Assembly (NCBI GenBank): GCA_035079385.1
Contig: JAVHKY010000012.1
Span: 2,834,501 to 2,898,500, forward strand
DNA length: 64,000 bases
Direction: 5' to 3'
Source of the DNA: Aspidiotus rigidus
Lineage: Eukaryota; Arthropoda; Insecta; Hemiptera; Diaspididae
Shown: piece after piece, positions 34,950 to 46,014 of the stretch
Layout: every line of letters starts with the position of its first letter
How positions within the stretch are numbered: position 1 is the first letter of the stretch
Made by a program: the position numbers and the translations under genes
The notes under the pieces: generated by a model
Database searches by the model: none
Told to the model about the DNA's origin: nothing
What the model saw: only the letters and a program-made list of their open reading frames with translations

Positions 34950-35993
34950 CCCGATGAATCATGTCGACTCCAAATCGACTCACTATTTTGACCAAAAGTC
35001 GGTTTTGAGTCGATCTACCTGAAATTGGAGTCGACTAAAAATCGACCGTTCTTTTTTATCATTGATAGATCGCCATCGTCGACGTTAAAATTGAGTCGAC
35101 TGAGCTCAAAAATAAGTCTATGTCGGGCGTCAGGTTTTGATTGTCGCTGGCAATCGACGTCAGAATTGCGTCGATTCGACCATTGCTGCGCTGGTCAAGC
35201 TCAATTGGCTCTCATCATATAATTTGAAATGCACATTTCGTTTGCGAGTTACGGGATCATCCAGCGAACACAGAATGAACATTGACTCTGGATCAACGTC
35301 GATTTTGCGGGTAATTTGAAGTCGACCGACATACGATCCCAGAAAACTGAAAGTTGATCCAACAGAGCAGTCGATTTTAGATCGATGGGGACATTAGAAG
35401 AACTCGACTTTAAATCGACCTGCGAAATCGTTGTCGATTTGTGGTCGCGATTTTAACATCTTTGACGCAATTTCGATCAATATTTTGGTCGAAAATGAAT
35501 CGACTATTGGTATCTGATCGAAGTCAAAATTGTACCGATCTGCGATGAGATTCTTAATACTCCTCATTATTATATTTATGACTGCACATTCTATCTGCAA
35601 GTAGTGAAGTCACCAAACATATATAGACAGAATGCTACAAGGAAGTGGCAGTACATGACTCTAGATCGACGTCGATTTGAGGTCGATTCAAAGTCGACCA
35701 GCATACATTCTTAGAAAGCTAAAAATCTATTGTCAATTGACGCAACAGAGCAATCGATCTCGGGTCGATAGAAGAATTTGGAGAAGTTTACTCGAAATCG
35801 ACCAGCGTACATCACCAGAGAAATACAAATCGACTTGAAATTGATGCAGCGGAGCAGTCGATCTCAGCTGTCTATAGAAAATTTGAAGGAGTCGACCAGA
35901 AATCGACGTGCGGCCGATTTCAGTAATATATCGTCGCAATTTCGACCAATTCTTCGAAAGAAATAGGTCGACGGTCGATGTGACTCATCAGAA
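34950..35993. mobile_element. GTCGA-rich TIR element, solo copy
   Basis: The left end CCCGATGAATCATGTCGAC and right end GGTCGATGTGACTCATCAG are imperfect inverted repeats. The roughly 1.04-kb interior carries dozens of GTCGA/TCGAC words (for example GAGTCGATC, AATCGACGTC, AAGTCGACC) and no frame that resembles a protein. Related to 58469-59765. Confidence 0.7.
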
Positions 35994-36199
35994 GATATTT
36001 CTTGGAGCTCCCTACTCTCTTGAGGCTACTAGATTCCAAAATTCTTCCAAAACTTTCTACACGAGTAGAAAATATAGGAGTTTATAGATGTTGACGGAGG
36101 ATCCGTTGTTGTTTTTGTCGAAAGTACATTTCATCATCGAGGGAGTTGAGGATTAAAAATTGAGTGTGGAAATTCCTGACGAGAAGGATTAATTTTGTT

Positions 36200-37640
36200 C
36201 ATTCTTCTCAATTCTACGTATGTATAGTATTCAGACTTCGTACAGTATACCAATCTCAACCCGCACCGGCTGTAGCTACAAACTGTCCCTTCGTCAACTC
36301 TACAATGGTTAATTGGCTCCCGATTCGATTATCGTTCTCGAATTTACGCCTTAAAATTGCTAGACAGCATTCAATCTCCTGGGCTTGGACTGGCCCTTGG
36401 CACACTATGCCACTATGTATCAACCTTCTTTCAGCTCATGCGCTACGGCAGGTGTTCCTTTCCTCCGTTACTGCGCTCTCTTACTCACTGCTAACTTTCC
36501 GGCTTCAACAGCCCAATACTCAAATCTTCTTGTCTTTTCCAATACTCTCCGACCACGTAATTCACTCCTTTTGTCGTTTTATTTCCACATAGGCTCTTAT
36601 CTCGAACTTGGCCATTCAATTTCTATTTTTTCATCTACTCCCCCTTGGTTAGCTCCTATATCTGATATATGTCTCGATCTTACTGAAACTCCCAGAACAG
36701 ATAACTTGGTATACAAACAGGACGACAACAATCACGGTGGGGTCCAAATAACTCCCCTTCCTTATTTCTCACCGAATTTATCACTTCACTTGCCTTTCCT
36801 CTTCGCAAATTCGTTATATGTACTATCTTATTCTCTCTCATCCTCAGAACCTCGTCCTACCAATCGTATCGTCCAATACGAATCCTCGTTCTTATTCAAG
36901 AGAAGAGAAGTTTGACTTATAAAGACAAGGAGGTAGTCAAAACGTCACGTTTCAAATAAAATTTATACGCAGGAAAAGCCAAATTTCTTTTTTCTCGAAT
37001 AATATGTCCTTGCACTACTCATTCTTATGCACTTGTTAAATTCTCCCTCATCCTGTTGCTCTCTCCGGGACGCATCGACTTCATGGAAGAGACCGCAGTG
37101 GACCTTGTCGACCTTCCATGACTGATCCTCCCTTGCCTCCTCGTATGATCTCAAATCCTTTACTGCTCCCTCATTCTCTCCTTCTAGTATGATTTCTGCG
37201 ATTCTCCTCATCCTCCAACAAGTTCCAATCTAGAATTAATTCGGTTCACTAAGTTATGGCCGAAGACATCTAACGACGACATACTCAAAAGATTGAAACG
37301 AACCCGTTCGTTTTACTCTTTTGAGTATGTCGTCGTTAGAAGTTCCAATCTACTAGAAAAGCTCCAATCCCTCTGTCTACTTCCAACTGCTTTTCTCGAC
37401 ACGGAGGAGGCATTCTGACCCGTCTCAGAATAGGTCGTACCCGTCTCACCATACTCTCTCACCATACTCTCTCACTTTACGCCTCTCACCTCCTTCGTGC
37501 CTATACCGCAATGCTGACAACTTATCATCCTTGTAGCTCTCGAAAACCCTCCGGCTTCACTATTCTGACTTCCCTCGCATCATCAACTCCTCGGGAAAAT
37601 TATTAGCACAATGCACCTATTTTTACATCACCATCTAATT
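36200..37640 (+). pseudogene. Degenerate LINE remnant, plus strand
   Basis: Plus-strand frames, each broken by shifts, show RT C-terminal landmarks: SRIYALKLLDSIQSPGLGL followed in another frame by TPLCINLLSAHAL, then PPWLAPISDICLDLTETP. At about 37400-37560, RNase H and zinc-region debris includes RLRIGRT- and TYHPCS-like pieces comparable to RLRIGHTKITH in the LINE at 54279-56428. The homology is recognisable but heavily decayed. It is inserted in unc-4 intron 1 in the same orientation as unc-4 and has itself been hit by the insertion at 37233-37339. Confidence 0.5.
37220..37352. mobile_element. 107-bp hairpin-bearing insertion with 13-bp target duplication
   Basis: AAGTTCCAATCTA occurs at 37220-37232 and again at 37340-37352. 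The insert between consists of about 36 bp of unique sequence and a 72-nt near-palindrome. That has 24-bp perfect arms (37269-37292 and 37317-37340, TCTAACGACGACATACTC..), a 3-nt mismatch, an 8-bp inner stem AAACGAAC/GTTCGTTT and a 2-nt CC loop. A 13-bp duplication points to target-primed retroposition of a small structured RNA rather than a standard MITE. Confidence 0.75.
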
Positions 37641-37756
37641 CGTCCCCATCTGCCCGTTGCGAGCCCATAACCCTAAATGTAGTCCTGAGGTTTCTTAATG
37701 TACCGGTAATGGAAAAGATAAAAAACTAAAAATCATTATTCTATTTGTTTCATCAG

Positions 37757-38024
37757 GTATGGTTCCAAAACAGACGAGCTAAATGGCGAAAAAAAGAGCA
37801 CACGAAGAAAGGCCCGGGCAGACCGGCTCATAATGCGCATCCTGTAACTTGTAGTGGTGAACCGATTCCATTAGAAGAGCTAAAAAGAAAAGAACACGAA
37901 AGACGTCAAAAGAAACTAATCAAAAGTCTCGAACGACAACAACGTAAACTCGCTGCAAAAGGTGTGGTTGTCGACCTCGATACGCTGAGACGAGAATGGG
38001 AAACCCAGCAAGCTAAGTCTAAAA
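37757..38024 (+). CDS. unc-4: unc-4 homeobox gene, exon with recognition helix
   Basis: From acceptor CATCAG to donor GTAAGT: 89 codons plus one base (downstream intron phase 1). It begins at homeodomain position 47 with VWFQNRRAKWRKKE, giving W48, F49, Q50, N51 and R53; Gln at position 50 places it in the Q50 paired-like group. It continues with HTKKGPGRPAHNAHP and TCSGEPIPLEEL, an Unc-4 family signature, and then a long basic helix ERRQKKLIKSLERQQRKLAA ending KGVVVDLDTLRREWETQ. The helical KKLxK..RQxRKL segment and the KGVxVDL motif are conserved C-terminal to the homeodomain in insect Unc-4. Base order and phase agree with both neighbours, so the exon chain is well supported. Confidence 0.95.
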
Positions 38025-38822
38025 GTAAGTTGAGTTCATTTTCATATTTTATTCACATGCACAAGCTTAGTTTATAATTGAAAACTAGATTTTTTCCGAA
38101 AAATCTTGGATAATTTGAACTGATACAAAAATTGGTACTTATGTGTACTCGTAATAAAATTTCACTTTGAGGAAGAATTTATCAAATTTTGAGGTACATG
38201 GATGTTCGTATGAGACAACAGCTCATCGTGCACAAAAAATGGATGAAATACGGCTCAATAATAGACTTGAATTAATAGTTTTTAGGTGAGAGACTCCAAG
38301 TCGAAGTAATTCAAGTCTCCGTTTTCATATGTTCCTAAGCCTCATTATCTTATAATATGTTGCTCAAATGTCAAGATATCCTTTATTTTCTTTCTCACCC
38401 CTACATTAGGTCACATTTCCGGACGCGGGCACGAATTCCTACAAGAATCCCCGACAAGAATAAAAATAGAGTTTCAATTTTTTCTCCTTTTTCGTACCTA
38501 TTTTAAGTTCGATCTATATCTGTATTGGACCCGTGAAAAGAAAAAAATTTCGATTTCAATCGAAGCCACAAAGCGCCAGTATCACGCGCAACCAAAACGG
38601 TACAATTGATGGCGTAAGGTTTCCTCAATTCAATTTGAATCAATCAATCATTATTTAAGAGAAGAAATTTTGTTCCCTTAATTTTTCCCCCAAGTCGGCT
38701 CGTTTCTAGGTCATTTTGAGATTAGTCAATAACTACTTATAGCTAGTAGCCGGGCCGAATTCCCTCTTCATTTAAATTAATTTGGTTTTACATGTACCTA
38801 ATGAAATATGATAATATTTTAT

Positions 38823-41800
38823 TTTATGCTGATATGAGATCCATTTCAAGAAAATGAAAAATTAAATAATTAAATTTGAAAAAAAGTGATATTAATGATT
38901 TAAAAAAATATATAAATTAAATGTGACCGCGGTTTCGACGTTAAAACATTATCATCGGATGGGACAAGGTAGATTCACTTGAAAAAAAAATTAAAAATTT
39001 AGATTAAATGTGATCTTGTTTTCAACATCCAAACTGCTGTCCAATTTTATTTATTTATTTTTCAAGTCTATCGTGTATGGAATTGATTATCCCTTTTCAT
39101 TTCAAGGAAAGAGGCTGGCATTAATTTCATATGCTCCGAGAATTTTTTATATAACGGGGTCGCTGGAGAAAACTTGGAAAATCGCTCTATAAAGTGTAGG
39201 GAAATAAGAAAAAAAAAATTGCTTAAGCAAACGTTTCTTTGCTGAAAGTGGTTCAGGATGTTGTCCTGAACGACATACTAAAAATCCCGCGGTTTTCTTT
39301 TTTTATGGAGGTTCAAATCCGCCCAAAAATTAGTTTTTCGCCTATATCGCGTCAAATTGAAATTTTATTAAAAAATGTTTCAAACAAAAGTTGTTTCTCG
39401 TTAAATTTCCTACCAAATAGCCTATTCAACTTTCAACCTATACCAATTAGTGTCTTCGCAAAAGCCGTTCAAAAGAATCCCTAAATCAGTTTTGTCCATA
39501 TATCACACGAAATTGAAATTTTATTTAAAAATGTTTTAAACAAAAGTTTTTCTTCGTTAAAATTAGCTATTCTGCCTTCAGGAAGTTCTTTTTTAATAGT
39601 GGTTTAAACCCCCCAAGATTTATTAATTTGCTTATATCTTGTCTGATTGCAATTTTATTGAAAAATGTTCCAAGCAAAAGTTATTCCTTGTTAAATTTCG
39701 TACCGAATAACGTATTCAGTGTTCAGCCTAGGTCAATTAGTGCCCCAGCAAAGCCTTAAAAGGCTGTTCAAAAGAGGACCGAAATCAGTTTTTCCATGTA
39801 TCTCCGAAAATTTAAATTTTATGAAAAAATGTTTCAAATAAAAGTTCTTCCTCGTTGAATTTCCTATTAAATGAGCCGTTCAGCTTTCAGTATAAAGTAA
39901 TTGGTCTACGAAAAAAGTGTTAAGTACATTTTTCCTGTAGGTTCCTCAATTTGATAGGAAATTCAACGAGGAACAATTTTTATTTGAAACATTTTTTCAT
40001 AAAATTTCAATTTTGGGAGACTAGTAGGGTCCGAATTGTGCAGAAAAACCCGTCCGCTCGATATGGCTTTCAAAAGCAATTTTATGATTGATTATTATTT
40101 TACATACTCAGACGATCAAACCTATTTTTCTCACTCCCCGTTTTCGGAGGCACCACCCCCCAAATCTAAAAAGCTCGTTCATCTCAAGAAATATTGACTT
40201 TTCAAAAAAAGTTTTCAAACGAAAGTTGTTCCATTATTTCCTCTCTACAACTTTACTTCTTATGAAAATTTCATTTTGAACAATCCTCGCGTTTCAAATT
40301 TGAAAAAACATGATAAAAAAAAAAAAAAAGAATTACGTTGCTTTACATTTTTAATGAGAAAATTTCAAATATACAGTCAAATAATATTATGATTATAAAA
40401 AATGTTTAGCACTCAGTTTCCTTTCGAATGAGTGTCAAGAAGACTTCACCCCACCCCTCTCTCATTTCAAAAGCTCAACCCCGGTCCCTCCTCTTAGTCA
40501 AAATCGAGGTTTTGAATTGTAATACGTAAGTCTAACCTCCAGCCTATTATGTTACCCTTCTGAGCTGATGATAAAAAAGCTGAACAGGAAGTTGAAAATT
40601 AATTTCAATTGATCTCCTTTGAGCTAGAACTTGTCATTCCTTTAGGCAGGTATTTCTTCAAGGAATTTCTAAATTCAAGATAGAAAGTTGAAGTGAAGAA
40701 TCATTATAAATAAAAATAGAGCAGCTTTTTTTGAAAATTTATCATTAATCAAATGTTTGCGAGGTAAGAGGAGGGGCGGGGCCCCAGCTTTTGAAATGAG
40801 GGAGGGTTGAAGTTTTCTCGTCTTGATACTCATTCGAAAGGAAACTGAATTCTAAACATTTTTTGTAATCATATAATTATTTGACTGTATGTTTGATAAA
40901 AATGTAAAAAAAAATAATTCTTGTGTTTTTTTACCATGTTTTTTCAAATTTGAAGCGCGAGGATCGCCCAAAATAAAATTTTTATAAGAAGTAAAGTTGT
41001 AGAGGAGACATAATGAAACAACTTTTGTTTGAAAACTTTTTTCAAAAAAACAATATTTCTCGAGATAAATTAGCTTTTTAGGGAGTGAAAAAATAGGCAT
41101 ACAGGCTATATTTGTTCGTCTGAGTATGCTGTAGAACAATAATTAGAAATAAAATTGCTTTCAACAGCCACATCGAGCGGATTTACAATTAGGACCCTAC
41201 GAGATATACGGAAAAACTGATTTTGGTCCTCTTTTGAATGGCCTTTTAAGGCTTTGTCGGGGCACTAATTGACCTAGGCTGAACATTGAATACGTAATTT
41301 GGTAGAAAAATTAACGAGGAACAACTTTCGTTTGAAACATTTTTTAATAAAATTTCAATTAGACAAGATAATAGCAAAATACTAAATCTTGGGGGTTTAA
41401 ACCCCTATTAAAAAGGAACCTCCTGAAGGCTGAATACATAGCTGATTTTATAACAAATTTAACGAGGAACAATTTTTGTTTGAAACATCATTTAATAAAA
41501 TTTCACTTTTGAGAGGCATATGGAAAAACTGATTTTGGGACATAATGCAACAACTTTCGTTTGAAAACTTTTTTTGAAAAGTCAATATTTCTTGAGATGA
41601 ACGACCTTTTTAAATTTGGGGGTTGGTCTATTTTTATTTATAATGATTGTTCACTTCAACTTTCTATCTTAAATAGAAATTCCTTGAAAAAATACCTGCC
41701 TAAAGGAATGACAAGTTCTAGCTCAAAGAAGATCAATTGAAATTAATTTTCAACTTCCTCTTCAGCTTTTTTATCATCAGCTCAGAAGGGTAACATAATA

Positions 41801-43446
41801 GGCTGGAGGTTAGACTTATTACAATTTAAAACCTCGATTTTGACTAAGAGGAGGGACCGGGGTTGAGCTTTTGAAATGAGGGAGGGGTGGGGTGAAGTCT
41901 TCTTGACACTTATTCGAAAGGAAACTGAGTTCTAAACATCTTTTATAATCATAATATTATTTGACTGTATATTTGAAATTTTCTCATTAAAAATGTAAAA
42001 CAACGTAATTCTTTGTTTTTTTTTTACCATATTTTTTCAAATTTGAAACGCGAGGATTGTTCAAAATGAAATTTTCATAAGAAGTAAAGTTGTAGAGGGG
42101 ACGTAATGCAGCAACTTTCATTTGAAAACTTTTCTTGAAAAGTCAATATTTCTTAAGATGAACGACCTTTTTAAATTTGGGGGTTGGTGCCTCCGAAAAC
42201 GGAGAGTGAGAAAAATAGGCATACAGGCTATGTTTGATCGTCTGAGTATGTAGAATAATAATCAATCATAAAATTGTTTTTGAAAGCCACATCGAGCGGA
42301 CGGGTTTTTCTGTACAAATCGTACCCTACTAATCTCCCAAAATTGAAATCTTATGAAAAAATGTTTCAAATAAAAATTGTTCCTCGTTGAATTTCCTATC
42401 AAATTGAGGAACCTACAGGAAAAATGTACATAACACTTTTTTCGTATACCAATTACTTTATACTGAAAGCTGAATGGCTCATTTGATAGGAAATTCAACG
42501 AGGAAGTCGAACTTTTATTTGAAACATTTTTTCATAAAATTTCAATTTTCGGAGAATAATGGAAAAACTGATTTCGGTCCTCTTTTGAACGGCCTTTTAA
42601 AGCTTTGCTGGGGTACTAATTGACCTCGGCTGAACATTGAATACGTTATTCGGTACGAAATTTAACGAGGAATAACTTTTGCTTGGAACATTTTTCAATA
42701 AAATTTCAATCAGACAAGACATAAGCAAATTACTAAGTCTTGGGGGGCTTAAACCACTATTAAAAAAGAACTTCCTGAAGGCAGAATAGCTAATTTTAAC
42801 GAAGAAAAACTTTTGTTTAAAACATTTTTAAATAAAATTTCAATTTTGTGTGATATATGGAAAAACTGATTTTGGGATTCTTTTGAACGGCTTTTGCGAA
42901 GACACTAGTTAGTATAGATTGAAAGTTGAATAGGCTATTTGGTAGGAAATTTAACGAGAAACAACTTTTGTTTGAAACATTTTTTAAGGGATTTTTAGTA
43001 TGTCGTTCAGGACAACATCCTGAACCATTTTCAGCAAAGAAACGTTTGCTTCAGCAATTTTTTTTTTTCTTATTTCCCTACACTTTATAGAGCGATTTTC
43101 CAAGTTTTCTCCAGCGCTCCCGTTATATAAAAAATTCTCGGAGTATATGAAATAAGCCTCTTTTCTTGAAATGAAAAGGGATAATCAATTTCATACACGA
43201 TACACTTGAAAAATAAATAAATAAAATTGGACAGCGGTTTGGATGTTGAAAACAAGATCACATTTAATCTAAATTTTTATTTTTTTTCAAGTGAATCTAC
43301 CTTGTCCCATCCGATGATAATGTTTTAACGTCGAAACCGCGGTTACATTTAATTTATATATTTTTTTAAACCATTAATATCACTTTTTTTCAAATTTAAT
43401 TATTTAATTTTTTATTTTCTTGAAATGGATCTTATATCAGCATAAA
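38823..43446. repeat. Giant inverted repeat in unc-4 intron 2
   Basis: The left arm (38823 to about 40725) and right arm (about 41625 to 43446) are reverse complements with modest divergence. Paired landmarks include TTTATGCTGATAT (38823) with ATATCAGCATAAA (43446), GATGGGACAAGGTAG with CTACCTTGTCCCATC, CAGGATGTTGTCCTGAACG with its complement near 43005, and GAGCTGATGATAAAAAAGC with its complement near 41765. Within each arm, a block of roughly 150 bp with AACGAGGAACAA, TTTGAAACATTTTT and AAAATTTCAATTT recurs several times. The roughly 900-bp loop contains another partial copy in right-arm orientation. No coding potential and no clear terminal duplication. Confidence 0.85.
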
Positions 43447-43930
43447 TTAGCTTTTTAGATTTGGGAGGTGGTACCTCGGAAAACAGGGAGTGAAAAAATA
43501 GGCATGCAGGCTATATTTGTTCGTCTGAGTATGTAGAACAATAATTAGTCATAAAATTGCTTTCAACAGCCACATCGAGCGGATTTACAATTAGGACCCT
43601 TCTAGATATACGGAAAAACTGATTTTGGTCCTCTTTTGAATGGCCTTTTAAGGCTTTGCCGGGACACTAATTGACCTAGGCTGAACATTGAATACGTAAT
43701 TTGGTAGAAAATTTAACGAGGAACAACTTTTGTTTGAAACATTTTTTTAATAAAATTTCAATTTCACGCGATATAGGCGAAAAACTAATTTTTGGTGGGT
43801 TTGAACCCCATAAAAAAAGAAGCTGCAGTGGGAAAACGCGGGATCTTTAGTACGTCGTTCCTGACCACATCCTGAACGCTGTTTCAGCAAAGGAACATGT
43901 GCTCCAGCAAAATGTTTTTTTTTTCCAATA
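43447..43930 (+). repeat. Extra copy of the intron-2 repeat, right-arm orientation
   Basis: GCTTTTTAGATTTGGGAGG through TTTAGTACGTCGTTC repeats the loop segment at about 41069-41480 and parts of the right arm, including CACATCGAGCGGA and GGCCTTTTAAGGCTTTG. It lies just upstream of the third visible unc-4 exon. Confidence 0.8.
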
Positions 43931-44078
43931 TTTCTTTGCCTACACTATGTAACCATTGAAAAAATTTTCCAGACGGGTTTATTGACGTACCCAGACTGAA
44001 AATAAAGCGAACTAAAATTTTTTTCCAATTCTATAAACAACTCCGTTCTAAACCCTGCGACATTGTATTTATTTTTAG

Positions 44079-44875
44079 GTAACAATCAACATAGAGAGGA
44101 TAGTGGCTCGATAAGTTGCAACAGTAACAACGGTATCGACATCCTCAATCAAGATTCCTCTAGTTGTTGCAGTATAGCCAGTAGTTCGTCGTGTGCGCGA
44201 GATATTGAAATTGATGTAGTCGGAGATGAAGGCGAAGACGATGATGCTGATGACTGTGACGATTTAGACAGCGAATATGAAGCAGAACACCAGCACGAGG
44301 ATCATCATGTACGCCTACCTCAGCATCATCAGCAATGTAAACCAAAGATATTAGATGACGTTAGTATCGATTTGAGTACGACGTCAATAAATAAAAATAG
44401 AAGACTTAATCCATTTAGTATCGAATCGTTACTGTCCAGCAATAGTGGACTCAGCGTGAGCATGATTACAAATAGGAAAAATATTCATCATAATCGCAAT
44501 CACAATATTAATAATAATAACAATAATAATATTATCAATAATAACAATAATAATTATAGTAATTTAGATAATAAAAAAGAGAACGATTTTTTAACCAATA
44601 GCAGATGTGATAAAGTATCAGAGGGTGAACTGGACCATAATCATACGTGTCATAAAAATGGTGACCAAATGTCGTTCGTCGTGACCATGTCGACGGCGTC
44701 GCCGACTGCAAATTTTACGTTGAATGCAAATTCTAATGTAAATATTAACGTGCAAAGTAATCATAATTTCAATAGTCATAATCATAGTTTTAATTATAGC
44801 GACGATTACGTAAGAAAAAATGATACGGATAGTGGTAATAGTGCAATGAGCAGTTACGACGAAGGTGATAATTAA
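44079..44875 (+). CDS. unc-4: unc-4 homeobox gene, last coding exon with eh1-like repressor motif
   Basis: Begins after TTTTTAG and, joined in phase 1 to the previous exon, reads SNNQHREDSG; it ends at TAA (44873-44875). In order: a Ser/Cys-rich segment; an acidic run (DEGEDDDADDCDD, roughly residues 40-55 of the exon) followed by His-rich QHEDHH; the motif RLNPFSIESLLSS; then long Asn/His tracts; and a Ser/Asn-rich tail ending SSYDEGDN. FSIESLL is the eh1-like Groucho/TLE-binding motif that lies downstream of the homeodomain in Uncx/Unc-4 proteins (vertebrate Uncx has FSVESLL). The visible product totals 413 residues over the three exons. The poly-Asn tracts are encoded by AAT/AAC repeats and are probably length-variable. 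No further coding exon is required. Confidence 0.93.
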
Positions 44876-46014
44876 CTTATAGGGCGCGGGAATGATATCT
44901 CGCGTACGGCCATAATAATATTATAATAACTTTTACTCGTACCTTTGTGTACTTGTATATGTGGCAGCAAAACTCGCGGTTGAGGTAGTCTTACCAGGAT
45001 AGATCGTATCACGGACATATGTAATGTGTAATTAAATCTATACCTAGCCCTTGATAGGCTTAGGATGCGCGCGTATATCCAAGCGTTCCATATTAGAAGA
45101 AACAAAGGAAAGCAGTTCGATGTCTTACATTATGTATGTATTACGACTTCGTACAGTGCTCTAAATTAAAAATATGAACTTGATTACCTCACCCAGAATC
45201 TTAGCCGTTCCTTGATCTCCTCGAAGAGTTGGTGGATTTTTAAAGTGGTCCTCATTTTTCTACAAACTCATCCTCGCTTGCTTCGGATTTATATCCTTTT
45301 GGAAATTCTAGTCTATGATTTATAGTAAAGTTATAATCGATACTTAGTATACACTATGGGCTTGTACAGTATACTGTAGAAGCAATTTATACGTCGTTAT
45401 TGTATTATCCTTTCGTTTGTAAGTTGAATTTTACAACTTTCAATTTTGCTACTGGTACGCGTAATACCGTAGATCGACTGAAAAATTAATATTATTTTAA
45501 GAAAGAAATATGGCGAACGAAACTCTAGAGAAACGATTGCGCGGAGAAAGCGTAGTAGGCCTTGGCCGGTTTGCAAGAAAGGGCTTTTTCCTTTTGGGCT
45601 AAAAGTGCCGAATGCGTGGATAATACCGAATTTGTGAACATGTTCTTAGACTGATCAATCTTGTCTAAAATGATGATGGAAATTTGTAACTTGAAAGAAG
45701 GTTGAGTGTACGTATGTGACTCTGGGACTCTCACTTCTGGAATACGATACTACCCGTCATAGAATATTCTTGAGTCTGGAGACTCTGACCATATCGCGTC
45801 TGTGTACCCAAGGTTACGCAGTTCGTGTACCCTTTCTTGACTTATGTTTTTTCGAGCATTCTTGCAACACTGTGTTGAACTGGGTTGCTTGAATTTCTTA
45901 CAGATTATTGAAAACCCCCATGTTGTAATAATGTAATCGAACTTTCTCTCGTTTTGGCAAACCTGAGTCGAGAGTCAACTTGTTTTTAGAGCCCAGTGGC
46001 CAATGCTGCTGCTC
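44876..46014 (+). other. unc-4: Probable 3' UTR and downstream flank of unc-4
   Basis: Follows the unc-4 stop. It contains ATTAAA variant polyadenylation hexamers near 45030 and 45165 but no AATAAA that I can see. Short frames here have no known domain. Where the transcript ends cannot be set from sequence alone. Confidence 0.4.

Larger units (their letters stand above)
27291..37756 (+). other. unc-4: unc-4 intron (10,466 bp), phase 0
   Basis: Bounded by GTAAGT at 27291 and CATCAG at 37751-37756. Contents from left: unrecognised AT-rich sequence with a short CTTGAAAAG..CTTTTCAAG hairpin near 27821; nested GTCGA-rich and GGTC-rich elements (28895-33951); unrecognised sequence (33952-34949); a second GTCGA-rich element (34950-35993); and a degenerate LINE with a hairpin insertion (36200-37640). 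Most of its length is transposon-derived. Confidence 0.85.
38025..44078 (+). other. unc-4: unc-4 intron (6,054 bp), phase 1
   Basis: Bounded by GTAAGT at 38025 and TTTTTAG at 44072-44078. The first 800 bp is ordinary AT-rich sequence; the rest (38823-43930) is an inverted-repeat complex described separately. Splicing A|GT at the junction gives Ser and keeps the frame. Confidence 0.88.

Noticed and set aside
44160..44345. Minus-strand frame over the last unc-4 exon
   Set aside because: A shadow of the unc-4 acidic and His-rich coding sequence.
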